Positions 45,061 to 57,058 of a DNA stretch of 64,000 nucleotides are shown here, one piece after another. The notes under the pieces were generated by a model. That model saw nothing but the letters and a program-made list of their open reading frames with translations, was not told where the DNA came from and ran no database searches. Every line of letters starts with the position of its first letter. Position 1 is the first letter of the stretch. The DNA comes from Clarireedia homoeocarpa (Eukaryota; Ascomycota; Leotiomycetes; Helotiales; Rutstroemiaceae): contig LNKV01000010.1 in NCBI GenBank assembly GCA_001465935.1, positions 248,001-312,000 on the forward strand, in the 5' to 3' direction. The translations under genes were made by a program, and so were the position numbers.

Positions 45061-46395
45061 GGTCATAGAATATGCCTTATGGATTATCATTACTTTCGCG
45101 AGGATACCCAATTCGAATCGAATATCTTTGTTATCGAATTTGCGATGGATTACGAGGTTGGGCATTTTGATTTCATTTGGAGTCGAGGATTTTCCTGCAC
45201 TTGTGCTTGTACGATATCTTAAACTCATCACGAGCAAAGTGATTATTTCAGCAGCATCGAGTAATCAATCGAAATATTGAGAATATTCCTCACAATCATC
45301 AGGAGTTCCGGCCTTCTGTGAATATTGGAAACCTCGCACCAATGGCAAGTTTCCGGGAAAGTTGGAGTTGCATTCCACCCACTGAATCCATTGTCTGTCT
45401 ATTTCTGGAATCTGAAATATTTCGAGACGTTTTCCCAAGCAAAAAAGGGCGTCAGTGTGGCAATCTACTCGAATGAGCGTCGCATCTAGGGAATATGTGA
45501 GTAAAGAGGATTTGTTGTCGCGCTACGAAAGTACACAGCCACTCAAATTTGAAACACAGTTATCCTCTCATTCATTGCCCGGTTTCATGGATATCAAAAT
45601 GCTGCCCCTGCATAAGCAGACACACTTTACCAATGGTACTAAGGAGAAACTTGTGTTGTGATACGTATACATGGCGTCTGTGCTGCCCAGCGGAGGATTT
45701 TGTGGCATCTAACACGAGCTTACTCTTTCTTTGGCAAACGGGTATTCATGACCTGCAGGCCGGAACGAAAATTGGTGGGATTGGAAATATTTGTTTGATG
45801 TGGCGAGACGCGTGTTAAATGGTATCAAATTGGTTTGTTACATGGTATACGGAAGATATCTCTGATCGTGGGACAACCAGAGCCGAATACGAATCTAAGA
45901 TGGTGCGTTGTAGTTGTGCAAATGTATCAGCATATTCTTCATGTTATAAGTAGAATATGTACACAAGTTAAGGCAATTCAAGGAGATAATTTCACCTCAA
46001 GAATCATCCAGGATATCCCTTTGTAGAAACGGTGTTCATTCATGTGCAGATCTTGCAGCTGGAGTGACTTTCCTGCACTCTTTCGGCCCTGCTCATCGTG
46101 TCATATACATCATACGACTTCATATCTCTCCTTGCACCTCTAGCTTTCATTGCTGTTTCTGAACTCTGTAAACTCGTGCATCAACTACACCACATTGGAC
46201 GCTACTTCTGGGTTAGATCGAAGTACATTGTCAAACTTTATACTCATGATTCTATATGGAATAGCCTGGTAACAGAAAAGACCTTCGCTGCAGGCTTTGA
46301 ACTACTTCCAAACATCTCAGCCATGGTAAGACATAACCCAATGATCACAAGCATACCTAGATGGGTCTTGGGACTTGATGTTCTTTACAAAATAT
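45061..46395. other. Gene-poor spacer
   Basis: No gene recognised; short frames without ATG starts only. The right end overlaps the trailer of the oxygenase gene. Confidence 0.5.
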
Positions 46396-47494
46396 TCACT
46401 CGTTGATGTATTTCTCATATACCTCGCTGTAGAACTTCTGCCCTGACTCTCTATGGCTTCTGATTTTTGTTCTCAGCTGAGATTCACCCCAGGTGTCGTA
46501 CTTGCCACTCCAAAATGGCGAGTCAATATTCTGTCCATGCTCCGACTCTCTTACTCGTTGTTCTCGCAGGCTTGGCCAGAGAGATTCGAAATCCTTCTTA
46601 GTCGCATCGCCGCGCACGCCTTGGAAGAAAGGAATACTGTATCTATCGTGTTCACTGGATAGAACCCTATGAATGGTAGCAGGACAGAGGCCGTTTGTCG
46701 CCACCTCGAAAGCTTGCCCGATATTCACCACGAAGGTTCCGGGTATGTTTGGCACATCAATCCATGCTCCTGAGCGATTCATAGCTTGCAAACCACGGAT
46801 GTGAGGGGGCGAGGCTTGCAGGAGAAACGTCCACCAGCCGGATGAATCTTTATGAGGGCCAACACCTTGATTGTTACCATCGGAAGATATAGGACTGTAA
46901 TGAACTACTTTCAAACGGTGCTGAGGGGAGAGGAATGAATGTAAGGATGATGGAGAGATATCCAGAGCTTCCGCGACCAGCGTCAAGAACCGGGCTGAAA
47001 GCTCGAACAGCGACTGGATATATTCCTCGATGATTAATCGAATGGATGGAAGAGAAGAGGGCCACTGCGAGATATGTCAGAAACCAAAAGCAAGTGATTA
47101 GGTGCACCGGATATACTTGATTAGGGCCCCAAAGTCTTTTATATAAAGGATCTCCCTCAGCCCACTGCGATGGCATTTCCGTAGCAAACTCAAACTGTTC
47201 CCTTTGATCTGCAACTTGAGCTGTCTTCTCTGCACCCAATCCACTGTAGCCAAGAAAGTGTGGTGAGTTCTCCAGCGCGATATCACGTTTCTGGTCATCG
47301 GATAACGCAAATAGAGCCGGTAGTGCCTCTACAAGGGCATCTATGACATTCGCAGGTACTCCATGGTTCTTGATGTAGAGAAACCCAACGTCCAGAAGAA
47401 TATGTCGCAACTCTTCTAGAAGTTGAGGCTTCGTTGAGAGATTGTTTGCTAGGTCCAAATCCAGTATTGGAATCTTGGTGAAGTTGGATGACAT
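46396..47494 (-). CDS. 2-oxoglutarate/Fe(II)-dependent oxygenase (isopenicillin N synthase-like)
   Basis: Two exons (47494-47117, 47064-46396), 348 residues; donor GTATAT, acceptor CTCGCAG, phase 0. The N-terminal DIOX_N region starts IPILDLDLAN and includes GFLYIKNHGVP and SDDQKRDI. The iron-binding facial triad is H197 and D199 (GPHKDSSGW) with H258 (ATIHRVLS); R267 in RYSIPFF is the co-substrate arginine (R-x-S). This family catalyses hydroxylation, desaturation or ring closure of small molecules, so the substrate cannot be told. The typical IPNS HTD is HKD here, still a valid ligand set. A CACGTG box lies 116 bp upstream of the ATG (47610-47615). Soluble, no targeting signal. Confidence 0.93.
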
Positions 47495-48090
47495 GGCACA
47501 CTAGAGAGGCAATTGCTTCACAAATGCACAGAGTGTGATGTTCTTTACCCAAATAGGCTATATATCAAAAACGTTGATTCTTTGTAATCTTACCTAAATC
47601 GCACCCATGCACGTGGTGTCTATTTAAATGTCGCACACCAAGATTTCAATCTTCACCTATATATAATTAAAAAAAAATGAAAACTTGATGTTTTTGATTT
47701 TTATAAATTGGATATAATTCAGCAACCCATAGAACTCTTAAATTTATTTGCAGAAATTTTATTGGAATTTTTTGACAAAAGTTCAAAATATTTTAAAAGT
47801 CTTAAATCAACTTTTGCTGAGCATTCTTGTGTGTCACGACTAAACGGACCTGCCCCTGCGTGTCGTGCCAGTAAGGCTTCATTTGGTGTGACCGACTACG
47901 CTCATTTGTCCAATCGAGAGCGGTCGCGTTTATTCACGTGAATCACTTCCTGTATATAGTCTCTCCGAGTTCTGCAGCTCTTTAGTTCATTAGTTGTCAA
48001 TCTTATGGTCATTTTGTATTCATTGTTAGCAGTTCGTTGAAACCTCTCCCACATTCAGTGTACAGACTTAGCAAGAAAAATTCCGTAAAG
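47495..48090. other. Intergenic region with two CACGTG boxes
   Basis: Promoter of the oxygenase (reverse) and leader of the broken gene (forward). It is strongly AT-rich at 47,640-47,820. It contains CACGTG at 47610-47615 and at 47935-47940, the latter inside the 10-bp palindrome TTCACGTGAA. Confidence 0.5.
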
Positions 48091-49329
48091 ATGGAAGAAT
48101 CGGCCGAACCTTTTCAACCTATCCGTCCACAGATTTGATTGTCTCCAGAAGATAAAGTAATGTACGAACGTATTGCGGCTTCGGGAGATGCCACGATCAT
48201 CACCCCAGCTGAGAGACACCAGATCGAGTGCCCCTTACCGCCCGACGAAGAACTTAAGAAGATCATGTTTGTAGAGAGAAAACAGGTCTCACCCTGGCAG
48301 AAATCAATGACAAGGCAATAACGATTCCAGATACCCTCAGCGAAATCGAAACATACATTCTCCTGCATGGCGCGAATTATGATCCTTTTGCCCACCCGCC
48401 AACAGGTGGTAGAAATAGGTTACAACCTCTTGGAGATCCGCATCCATGGGAAACAGCACTTTTTATTCGAGCTGTGGATCCGGATCACGACGAGTCAGCA
48501 CCTGTTCCATCTGAGGGCGATCTCTCCGGGTTCAAGGGAGAGATTGTTATCCCGCTTCCCAAGTTTCTGACTGGTTATACCACTGTTTCTTTGCGAAAAG
48601 CGAGGATTGGGAGACTCGATACAAGGCGACTAAAGAAGGACCCGCTGAACCAATGGTTAGTACAACACATCCTTCCTTTTCCCTTACAATAATGTTATAC
48701 TTTTCATCTTATGGGCAATAATGATGAAACATAGCCTCGTTTAACCCCATATCCTGCTTATCGTTCAGGAATGGAACCTCAGCTATACTAAATCTACACT
48801 GCACAATGACTCAGTTCACCGAAGGGCTGCAGCATAGAGCCCTATGACCGTTATATAATCAAGCTCAAATCTAACTCCAGGATTACCAAATAGATAACCA
48901 AGAACCCAATGGGTAGCCTATTATCCTGTGAGTTATCCAAAACCTAGCAGGTTATTTACGACCTATTAACCACTAACCTCGACAATGCAATTTCCCTATT
49001 ACACATGGGGTCCTAGATACCTCCTAGGTAGTGGGTTGGATCATAGAGGCACCAATCCACCCATTGCGATCCCATTCACTGGGTCCTCGCCGCAGCTTAT
49101 TTACAGAACAGCATCTATTTTATCATGACTCAGAACCCTTCATAAGCTACGATACCATTTCAGGGTGCGATGGACAGTTCAGAATAAATGAGAGAATGAC
49201 GAAGAATTCATCCAACTTAAATGGCTGTTTTTGAAAGTTCGAATCAATGGACATGTTCTTGCGTCTGGTCTTACAATTCTTCCAGCACCTACAAAAATCC
49301 CGGCTAAGCAACAAGATAGGACAAAGTAG
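48091..49329 (+). pseudogene. Broken gene, family unrecognised
   Basis: An ATG frame at 48091 is stopped after 15 codons by TGA at 48136. The same frame then continues with protein-like sequence (MYERIAASGDATIITPAERHQ, LPPDEELKKIMF) to about 48275. There the sense switches frame without any intron-like sequence and runs on open to 48692 (GLTLAEINDKAIT, PFAHPPTGGRNRLQPLG, GEIVIPLPKFLTGYTT). A further coding-like fragment at 49201-49329 (FIQLKWLFLKVRINGHVLASG) ends in a stop and may be the 3' end, separated by about 500 bp of AT-rich DNA. A premature stop plus a frame switch point to a pseudogene; sequencing error could explain one but hardly both. I do not recognise the parent family. Confidence 0.4.
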
Positions 49330-50771
49330 TTAGATCAGATTTTAGACACGAAAGAAGGATGGTAAGGAATACTTCATGAAATTGAGTTTACGGTGGAACT
49401 CTTAGGATTACTAAATGATGGGCAAATACGCGTGGCTGCCATGTCTCCCCCTAATCTCACCCCCAACGAATGTGCCCACGTATGTGGTAGTGAACTTACC
49501 TAGATTGACTTCATCATTTGTCTGACTGCGACCATAAAGTTAGATATACCTTCCCCCTCCTTTTTTGAAAAGACCAGCATCAAATTACTGAAATTTAGCA
49601 GTTGCAGATGTCGAATTCTTCATCTCCATAGATTGCTCATTGCTGGTCATGCTGAATGATTCAACTACGACGCGGCCTGTCATTCCCCTATTGCAGCTGC
49701 CCAACCAAATCGAGACAGGCTCACAGAAAATATGCGCCATTCTCTTTGAGAGCATTGCTTCAATGGTCGTTCTGACTTGCTACCTAGCAGCAACAGCAGT
49801 GGGCTTATTTCTGAGCTCAAGCAACTATGTGTATGCCCGCCCATCTGCCACTGACTTCCGGGTGCTCGCAGCCATCATATCTATCCATATTAGCTCATCA
49901 CCAGAGTTTGACGTGTTCAAGTAGTTCTAACTACTGGAAGAACTCTTCTCACGGAGGGGTCAACAGCTACGGACAGATTCGACGCGCAGTATTTCCTAAA
50001 AAATCTACAAGCCAAGATGTACTTTCGTCAAACAGACTTTTCACGACGTAGGAATTGTAACTAAGGCTACTTTTCGTGATTCATCTAATAACGTGATATG
50101 TTACGATGAAAAAGGTCAAGCTTTTGAGGACATTCCGATGGGCGTGCATCGAGGCCGCAAAAGACTAAGTAGCATTTTGATTTAACGTAGAAATATATGA
50201 TTGAAAGAAATATCAAAGACGCATACCTATAGATAATGCGCACTAATTGGTCTAAAGACTAGGTAGAAGTTCCTCACTCATCGGAGATGCATTTGTGGCT
50301 ATAGTCATCGTTATGATGTAGCACAGTGCATCGATGAGAAAACACGTCGAAGGCACATAAGAGCAAGCAAATGTTGCAAAAAATTATCCTTAGAAACACA
50401 GTCTCATTCTAATACTCATAAAAAACGGCTGATATAGATATTTGCTGCGGTTGGGCAGTCGAAGGGCGAAGTTGACTCGAATTGCCGCAAAGGGACTTAG
50501 GCCCCTCTACCATCCATCATACAACCAATACCCACACCTGATCTTCCATAATATCCCAATTAATCTCTGATTCTATTTATCCAATCAAAGGTTTCTTAGG
50601 TTCCGCTTATCGCACTCTCAAACATATAAAAACCCTCCACTCCTCCAAAAATCCCCTTCCTCGCTTCCTCCATCTTCCTCAACAAAATTTTCCACTCTCC
50701 GCACCTTCAACCATCAGCCACTTCTTCACCAACCCATTTCTACCTTCCAAAATACCTTCTTCCATCTCAAA
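49330..50771. other. Gene-poor spacer with a doubtful membrane-peptide ORF
   Basis: No confident gene. An ATG frame of 91 codons at 49649-49924 encodes one hydrophobic segment (VVLTCYLAATAVGLFL) but has no other support. The right end, with CT-rich leader sequence, is the promoter of the SDR gene. Confidence 0.4.
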
Positions 50772-52082
50772 ATGCCTAGAAATATTACATACTTCATCAC
50801 CGGATCCAATAAAGGTATTTTATAAATTCTCAAATAGGGGCCCCCTTTTCATATCGCTTACCATATACCCCGCACCCGCCCTCATACTGTACTAACACTC
50901 CACCCCACCCCAGGCATTGGCAACAACCTAACCCGCGCCCTCCTTCTCCGTCCCTCCACAACCATCATAGCCACCACTCGCGCGCCCTCTCCAACCCTCT
51001 CCAACCTTCCCAAACACCCCACCTCAACCATCATCCACCTCCCTCTAGAATTCACACCCGAGTCTCTCTCCGCGCTCCCCTCTCTCCTCACTCAACACGG
51101 CATCCAAAAGATCAACATCTTAATTCTCAACGCCGGAAAAGCATCCTCATTTCAATCTGTCGCAGACACCAGTTTGGCAGAGTTGCGCGAGCATTTTGAG
51201 ATTAATACTCTGTTTCCGGTGGCGCTTTGGCAGGTTTTGAGGCCGTTTTTCTTTACTGCGGGAGATGCTAAGCTTCAAGATGGGGCGGAGAAGGAAGGAA
51301 ATGAGCCTGCTGAACGGAGGGAGAAGGAGAGTATAGGAAATGAAGTGAAGAAAATCATTTACATCAGCAGCACACTCGGCTCGATTGCGGGCATGGAGAG
51401 CAGCGTGGCAAGTCTCGCATATGGGGTCAGCAAGGCGGGAGGAGATTATTTCGTCAGAAAGTTACATTTCGAGGAGAAAGAGGTGGTGAGTTTGGCGTTA
51501 CATCCGGGGTATGTTTTTGCTTTTCTTTTGCGATGATTTGTTTTCTGGATCCGAGGTAAGAGAGCGGGGATGAGGAGTGAAAGAGATAATAGATTCGAGC
51601 ACGCAAGGGGAAGAGAACCAAGAGAAGGGATGGTGAATGGAGATTAAGAGTAGGAGATATATAGTGAGGAAGTGGATACTAATCAGAAATCAAACATTAT
51701 AGATGGGTAAAAACCGACAACGGTCAAGCATTCGCCGACAGTGTAGGGATCGCTGAACCACCTATGAGGTAAGTGACTTTTGCATCATTTCCTCTCTGTC
51801 TCTTGTTTTGCCATATTCGACTCCAATTGAAACTCCATGGATCTTCTTCATTTTGAAAATGCACTCGGTTCCCCTCTTCCCTAAGAAACAGTTGGCTAAT
51901 CTTCATTGCTTTTACAGTATAGAGGAAAGTGTTCATGGCCTACTCGCTCAGGTATGTAGACTTGCTATTTCCGAGAAGCCATGGCGGTGGTACTGATGTT
52001 TTCCGTTTAGATTGACGCAGCAACAAAATCCACTACGTCAGGCGCATTCCTCTCATATGATGGATCTGTTGTTCCATGGTAA
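50772..52082 (+). CDS. Short-chain dehydrogenase/reductase (norsolorinate-ketoreductase-like)
   Basis: Five exons: 50772-50814, 50914-51508, 51703-51768, 51918-51951 and 52011-52082, giving 269 residues. NAD(P)-dependent SDR. It starts MPRNITYFITGSNKGIG with the glycine motif at residues 10-17. NILILNAG follows, then the catalytic Ser region YISSTLGS and Y184-x-x-x-K188 (YGVSK). It ends HPGWVKTDNGQ, IEESVHGLLAQ and SGAFLSYDGSVVPW, as in the C-factor/norsolorinic acid ketoreductase-like group of fungi. The substrate is unknown; membership does not imply a mycotoxin pathway. The 194-bp third intron (51509-51702 in genomic order after exon 2) is long for this window. Convergent with the permease gene. 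Confidence 0.9.
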
Positions 52083-52431
52083 AAAGTGCTGTGTAGTCGC
52101 GAAGTGCTTGCCAGACCTGCAGCTCGAACGGCCAGCTCAATTTTTAAAACCGGAACAAAACGCATCGACAGAAATTGATGATTGAAGCAATTTTAATTAG
52201 TATTTATCCACTGAAACACCACCATTGTCTTCTATTTAGTTACTATCCAAATCCCAAAATGTCTTCAAAAGTCCCACGACAGACACCAGAAACTTTTCCA
52301 AGCTGCGAATGTAACCAAGCAGCTGAAAGATATCTAAAGCCGCCCAATAATTTACTCTACAAAATATCCTGCCCAATCCTCCCATTAACATGAGCTCGAC
52401 TAATATGGAAGAACATATGGAATAATGATTT
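52083..52431. other. Convergent 3' intergenic region
   Basis: Between the SDR and permease stop codons. A short forward frame from 52,260 lacks support. Nothing else seen. Confidence 0.5.
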
Positions 52432-54621
52432 TTAAACTTTTTCGCCACCCTTTGTCACCCTCCCAATTGCCCCTTTTAACCCATTAACATCCCCTACTGA
52501 AACCATATTGGACGACATATCTCTATCTAGCTCGACTGCTTGTAGACCAATCGTAGGGCCGACATATTTTTTCCCTTGAATGAACCACCAGACGCCAGCG
52601 AAAATTGTCAAGGCCCCGGTAATCAGACTTGAGTAATTCATGCTCACAGCATCGAATGGCATGGTGTAGGGGAAACAATATATGACCACGAATACGATGA
52701 TATACAGACAGCTAACGATATTGATCGTGTATCCGACCACGTTATTCATCTGGTAAGGGCCTGGTGTCATGCTGTTAGTATATGGACCCTGCTCGTGAGT
52801 AGAGCGTGAGAAGCGGTGAGTGAAAATAAAAGGTAGGATCGCAGCGAGATATGAAAGAGTTATCAAAACGGCGAAAGATCCAACGAAAGCGTTGAAAGCA
52901 GCCGATGAAGCAACGTAAATGGCACCAAGAATGGTGCTCCAGACGGCGCAGGCGATGGTCGCATTGAAAGGGTTCTTATGACGTGGGTGTATGGCGTGGA
53001 GCCAGTGTGAAAATGGAACTGCGTCGTCTCGAGCAAGTGTCCAGAGACATCTACCAGCAGTTATGTAGGTGCCGATCAGAGTACAGAAGGTTGGGAAGAA
53101 GATAGCGAATAGTAGGCCGGCTGTGCCCGCACGAGAGCCGGTTGCCTGAGCATAGATCTCAGCTAGGGGGAAGTAGGGCGCATTTAGAACGGCATCAAGA
53201 TCAGTGGTAGCGTAGACTGAATTGTAATTACATTAGCATATTTGGGACTCATATTTGTGTAAAGGATGATAGGAAGAAAATACGTGTCACAGGATATCCC
53301 GGCCCTGAACACCGCCATATTCTACTTGCTGTCTAAAATAGAGGGCTTCGCAGTACTTACAGATAGCTACTGTGTAACAGAATGCAGTAATGAACCCGAT
53401 AACCATCTGAGCAGCCATTGCCAGAGGTACGTTACGCTTGGGATTGGGGATCTCTTCGGCGAGATGGGAAACGCAGTCTGGGGTTCCAACAGCATATGCT
53501 CCATTCAACATACCAGCAAGAAACACGAAGCCGTTGCTGGAGTATCCCGTTCCATTGGCCCAATCCGCCCAGACGAACGATGAAGTTGCGTAGCCATCCC
53601 CGGTCGTGTGTGGCGTGATAGCACATACGACAATGGTGATACTACGAATCGAAATTAGCTCCACCAACGTAGATAAGTTCGCTCTTATGTGATGGGCTCA
53701 TAATCAAAGGGCATAAGAAAATCAATCCTATGATTCCTATCTGCCATTCTCCTATGTATTAACGTATCAAAAGGACAGACGTTGAATCAAGAGGGAAATT
53801 CCGGATGACGCCGTAAAAATTGAGAGTTGATAAAGAAGCTAATAGGAGAACGAAAAACTTACAAAACACCACCTAGAATAAAGAAGAGGCCAATGTTGTT
53901 GATCATAGGTAAAGCTTTGTTGGCAAACATGACGATAAAACAAGATATCCATGTGACGATAACGTATGCTATGAAGATTTGCCATCTCTCGATAACGTAG
54001 TCAGGATGGTAAAGGGCGTACATTGCAACGGCGATATTCGATGTTATAGAACCAATACTCGCTAACAATAGTTAGATAGTCCTGCGCATAGTTGCATGCA
54101 CAAACTCACCACTTCCGCAGATCCACGCAAATGTATTCCACCAGCCCGCGAACCATCCACATGCCCTGCCATACTTAGGCCCAGGAGTGACTGAAGCCCA
54201 ATGATAGACGCCAGCACTGCTAGGAATCGAGGAAGCCAGCTCGGCAAGAGAAGCTGCGATAAGCCAGTAGAACAATGAGACGACGATAAATTCATACAGT
54301 ACCCCTGGCGGTCCACCATTGCTAAGCGAAATCGTTAGTTTATCTTCGCCATTAAGTGGTGGGATGTGGCACATACTAAATTGCGACAGCAATACTGCCT
54401 CCTAATGCAGACCAGGTACTGCCAGTGACAAGTCCCACTGAGCAAATAGAGAGCAGAGAGAAATTACGTTCCACTTCTTGAACATGGCCAGTCTCATTGA
54501 TTTCACCTAATTGCATTTTTGGATGGATATCAACCATTGTCGCCATGTCAGATTGTGAAGTCGATGACAAGGAAGAATTAGGCGCAGGGAATTTCTCCTG
54601 GTTGTTAATATGCTGGTTCAT
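52432..54621 (-). CDS. Amino acid/choline-type permease (APC superfamily)
   Basis: Five exons: 54621-54377, 54321-54110, 54061-53863, 53641-53361 and 53216-52432, giving 573 residues with about 12 membrane spans. A polar N terminus of 60 residues precedes NFSLLSICSVGLVTGSTWSALGGS, the first-helix substrate motif of fungal APC carriers. YNGGPPGVLYEF and ELASSIPSSAGVYHWASVTPGPKYGR follow, then GTPDCVSHLAEEIPNPKRNVP, a strong signature of Hnm1/Uga4-type permeases, and GTYITAGRCLWTLARDDAVPFSHWL. Likely a plasma-membrane proton symporter for choline, GABA or an amino acid; the substrate cannot be fixed. All introns have GTATGT, GTGAGT or GTAAGT donors; the third is 221 bp. Confidence 0.94.
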
Positions 54622-55777
54622 GCTGCAAGATTTTGAGGTGAATCACAATTTCCGTGAAATAAAAGGTCATTTGATTTCCTTGATCAGTGGATGGGAGGAG
54701 ATTGCGATTTATAGGCAGATATGCCTCATACGCTGACACCGATGAAAAAGATGTCCAGCTTGAAGAGAATGGGCAGGAGCGAGTACTATGCATGTTATCC
54801 ATTTGACATTAATAAAGTCGGTTGATACCAGATTTGTCTTTGCATGTCTCATTGCACAGTACCTTATCCGGCAAATAAGGATCTCACATGGATGCAATAA
54901 AATCAAGACCATGATTAACAACAAGAAGTACCGATACGGCATGTTCAGCTTCGGCGCACTTGGCTTTGGATGAGCAAGCCCCAGAGATCATGCGGATTCC
55001 CGTGAAGTGTGTCGCCCCTGCTAAATTCGATGCAAAATTGACCATAGAGATGTATGATAGATCACTTAACCGAAAGCCAATACGCGTGGGCCAATCGCTC
55101 TCAAAGCACGTAAGGTGGGATGTTCAACACATGTACTGTACGTACGAAGTGGAGCGAATGGCCGATATGCAGAACTAAAGTGCGCAATGCATCCTTACCT
55201 GTTTGACCGATGGGAAGATAAGGACCATGAATAGAAAACCTTATGTAACATTTACCACTCCAAAGATCCAGGCGCATCCGCTCGGGCTCTATTATTTCGA
55301 GATGTAAGATATAAAATCGTACGACCTGAGATGAGTGTGACATTGGAACCAGCTTCCCGGAAAGCTGCTGCTTGAAGATCATCGGCGTCATTCTGAATGT
55401 TCCTGAAATTGCATTTTCAACTGTGATGATTGCCTTCCCCGACGCGGGTATCCGCGTGGAATATGCAACTTACCCCAGCTTCGGACACCAAAGATTCCAG
55501 GTAGCACCAGCTCTAATAGCACGCTCCTGCTGTGGTGATCTTGGCTGACCCTTGGAAGATAACTGGGAGCGTAACTGCCGCGTTGCGCTGAGCTTGTTTG
55601 CTTGCCTCTTCCCTCGCAAACACGAGTTATGTCGACAGCAAGTGCTACATATACAGAGACAATGTGAAGGACGCATCGCCCCTTCTGCAGGCATCCACGT
55701 TGAGAAGAGGTCATTGTGCTTTGAAAGTTTGTGGTTATACATGAATTTGAGCCGCCGTCAACCACACGCCAGCTTGA
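54622..55777. other. 1.2-kb intergenic region
   Basis: Promoter of the permease and trailer of the acetyltransferase gene. ORFs present are short and without domains. Confidence 0.5.
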
Positions 55778-56344
55778 CTAAATAACTGATTTCATGGCAC
55801 ACCTGCTGTCTTGGTCATGGTGTAATGATTCCTCTTTGATCAAAGTGGCGAGTTCTGGGCCGATATCACTGAGTTCTAGCTCAAAATATCCAATCCTCTG
55901 ATACCACGGATAATTCCAAGGAACGACCTTGTTCGTAGTCAATGAGATTGCAGAATATCCTTCTCTCTTGACATCTGCGGTCATCCTTTCCATCAATGCC
56001 GTACCAATGCCTCTGCGTTGATGGCTTTTCGCAACTGAAACTTCGGTTATATGGAACTGCCCATCTAGTGTTACTCCTCCCACGAATCCCACTGGCATAT
56101 CTTGAGAATCAACAGCAACCCAAAGATGATGCTGATCGACCATAGCTGACAGCAACAACGGATCCACGACAGAATCACCAACGTCGACGTTGAAACTTGA
56201 GAATAGCTCAGCTGCCGACCTCTCAACGTCTGCTAGCGAGGGTACATCCTCGTGTCGTGCTTCACGAATATTATGTTGACGAGACTTGGTTACCTCGGGT
56301 TGCTCATGTACCTCTGGCATGGCAGTTAATCGTACCATCGACAT
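55778..56344 (-). CDS. GNAT-family N-acetyltransferase
   Basis: Intronless, 188 residues from the ATG at 56344. The frame continues upstream only without an ATG. GNAT fold: IREARHEDVPSLADVERSAAELF forms strand 1 and helices 1-2, then LWVAVDSQDMPVGFVGG. The acetyl-CoA motif A is ITEVSVAKSHQRRGIGTALMERM with the Q-R-R-G-I-G-T pyrophosphate loop at residues 109-115. Strand 5 and the terminal segment read SLTTNKVVPWNYPWYQRIGYFELE. This subgroup is common in fungi as small-molecule or amine acetyltransferases; the substrate is unknown. It is divergent from the MDP-1-like gene with 714 bp between starts. Confidence 0.9.
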   Translation of the reverse strand: MSMVRLTAMPEVHEQPEVTKSRQHNIREARHEDVPSLADVERSAAELFSSFNVDVGDSVVDPLLLSAMVDQHHLWVAVDSQDMPVGFVGGVTLDGQFHITEVSVAKSHQRRGIGTALMERMTADVKREGYSAISLTTNKVVPWNYPWYQRIGYFELELSDIGPELATLIKEESLHHDQDSRCAMKSVI

Positions 56345-57058
56345 GACGAGATGCGAATATCGAAAAGTCTGGAATATTGGACAACGGCAAAAGTGAGACA
56401 CTCTCGAATGGGATGAGTGAGACAACCGAATACAAGGCGCTGGGCGTGTGGTTGAGAAGAAGAAAAAAGATATATTTTTCACTGAATCTTTGGGTGACTT
56501 TGCCGACAAGAATCAAAGAACGAATCAATAAAGGTAACCTCGAACATGAAGAAAAGTGACTCAGTCAGTTGTGGAAGAGCCAAAAGCGCCGAGAGGGAGC
56601 TGACTGTTGCTAGCTCGGCTACATTTAGCCATCAAGGGGCCTGGCCATCTTCAGACTCTGCATAACCTGCAAGCAATATCCACCACCACATCTTCAGATT
56701 TCCCCTTGAAACCCCGAGTAACATATTTCTCCATCTCCAGATTCTATTCTATTAGCAAAAGTCTTGACTATTGGTAGAGTAAGAGACTTGGTAGGTTGGG
56801 CAAGATATCTGGACCCTACGGTAAAACCAACTAAATGTACTTGTACTATGTAAGTAAGTGTATGTATGATCCATGTACAGTAAGGCCGCTAAAAATGTGG
56901 TTGGCGTTTGCCACTGTAAGCCAGCTCTGACGTCGGTCTTACCAAGCAATTGCACAAGTATTTTTTTGCGACACCATAAACAATTCTATTTCTGTGCTCC
57001 TGTGCTCCTGTGCATCACGGCTACTTTCTATCTACTAATCGCTTTCTTGATCGCCGCG
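56345..57058. promoter_or_regulatory. Divergent promoter of GNAT and MDP-1-like genes
   Basis: 714-bp interval between the two chosen start codons. An in-frame ATG at 56873 upstream of the phosphatase start keeps the frame open for 62 extra codons (see findings). No separate gene seen. Confidence 0.5.

Noticed and set aside
37882..50771. Transposon or CRISPR-like content in the gene-poor island
   Set aside because: I looked for transposase, reverse transcriptase and integrase motifs, long terminal repeats and regularly spaced repeats and saw none.
55388..55765. 125-codon reverse ORF between permease and GNAT genes
   Set aside because: No domain or start context; other frames of equal length overlap it.
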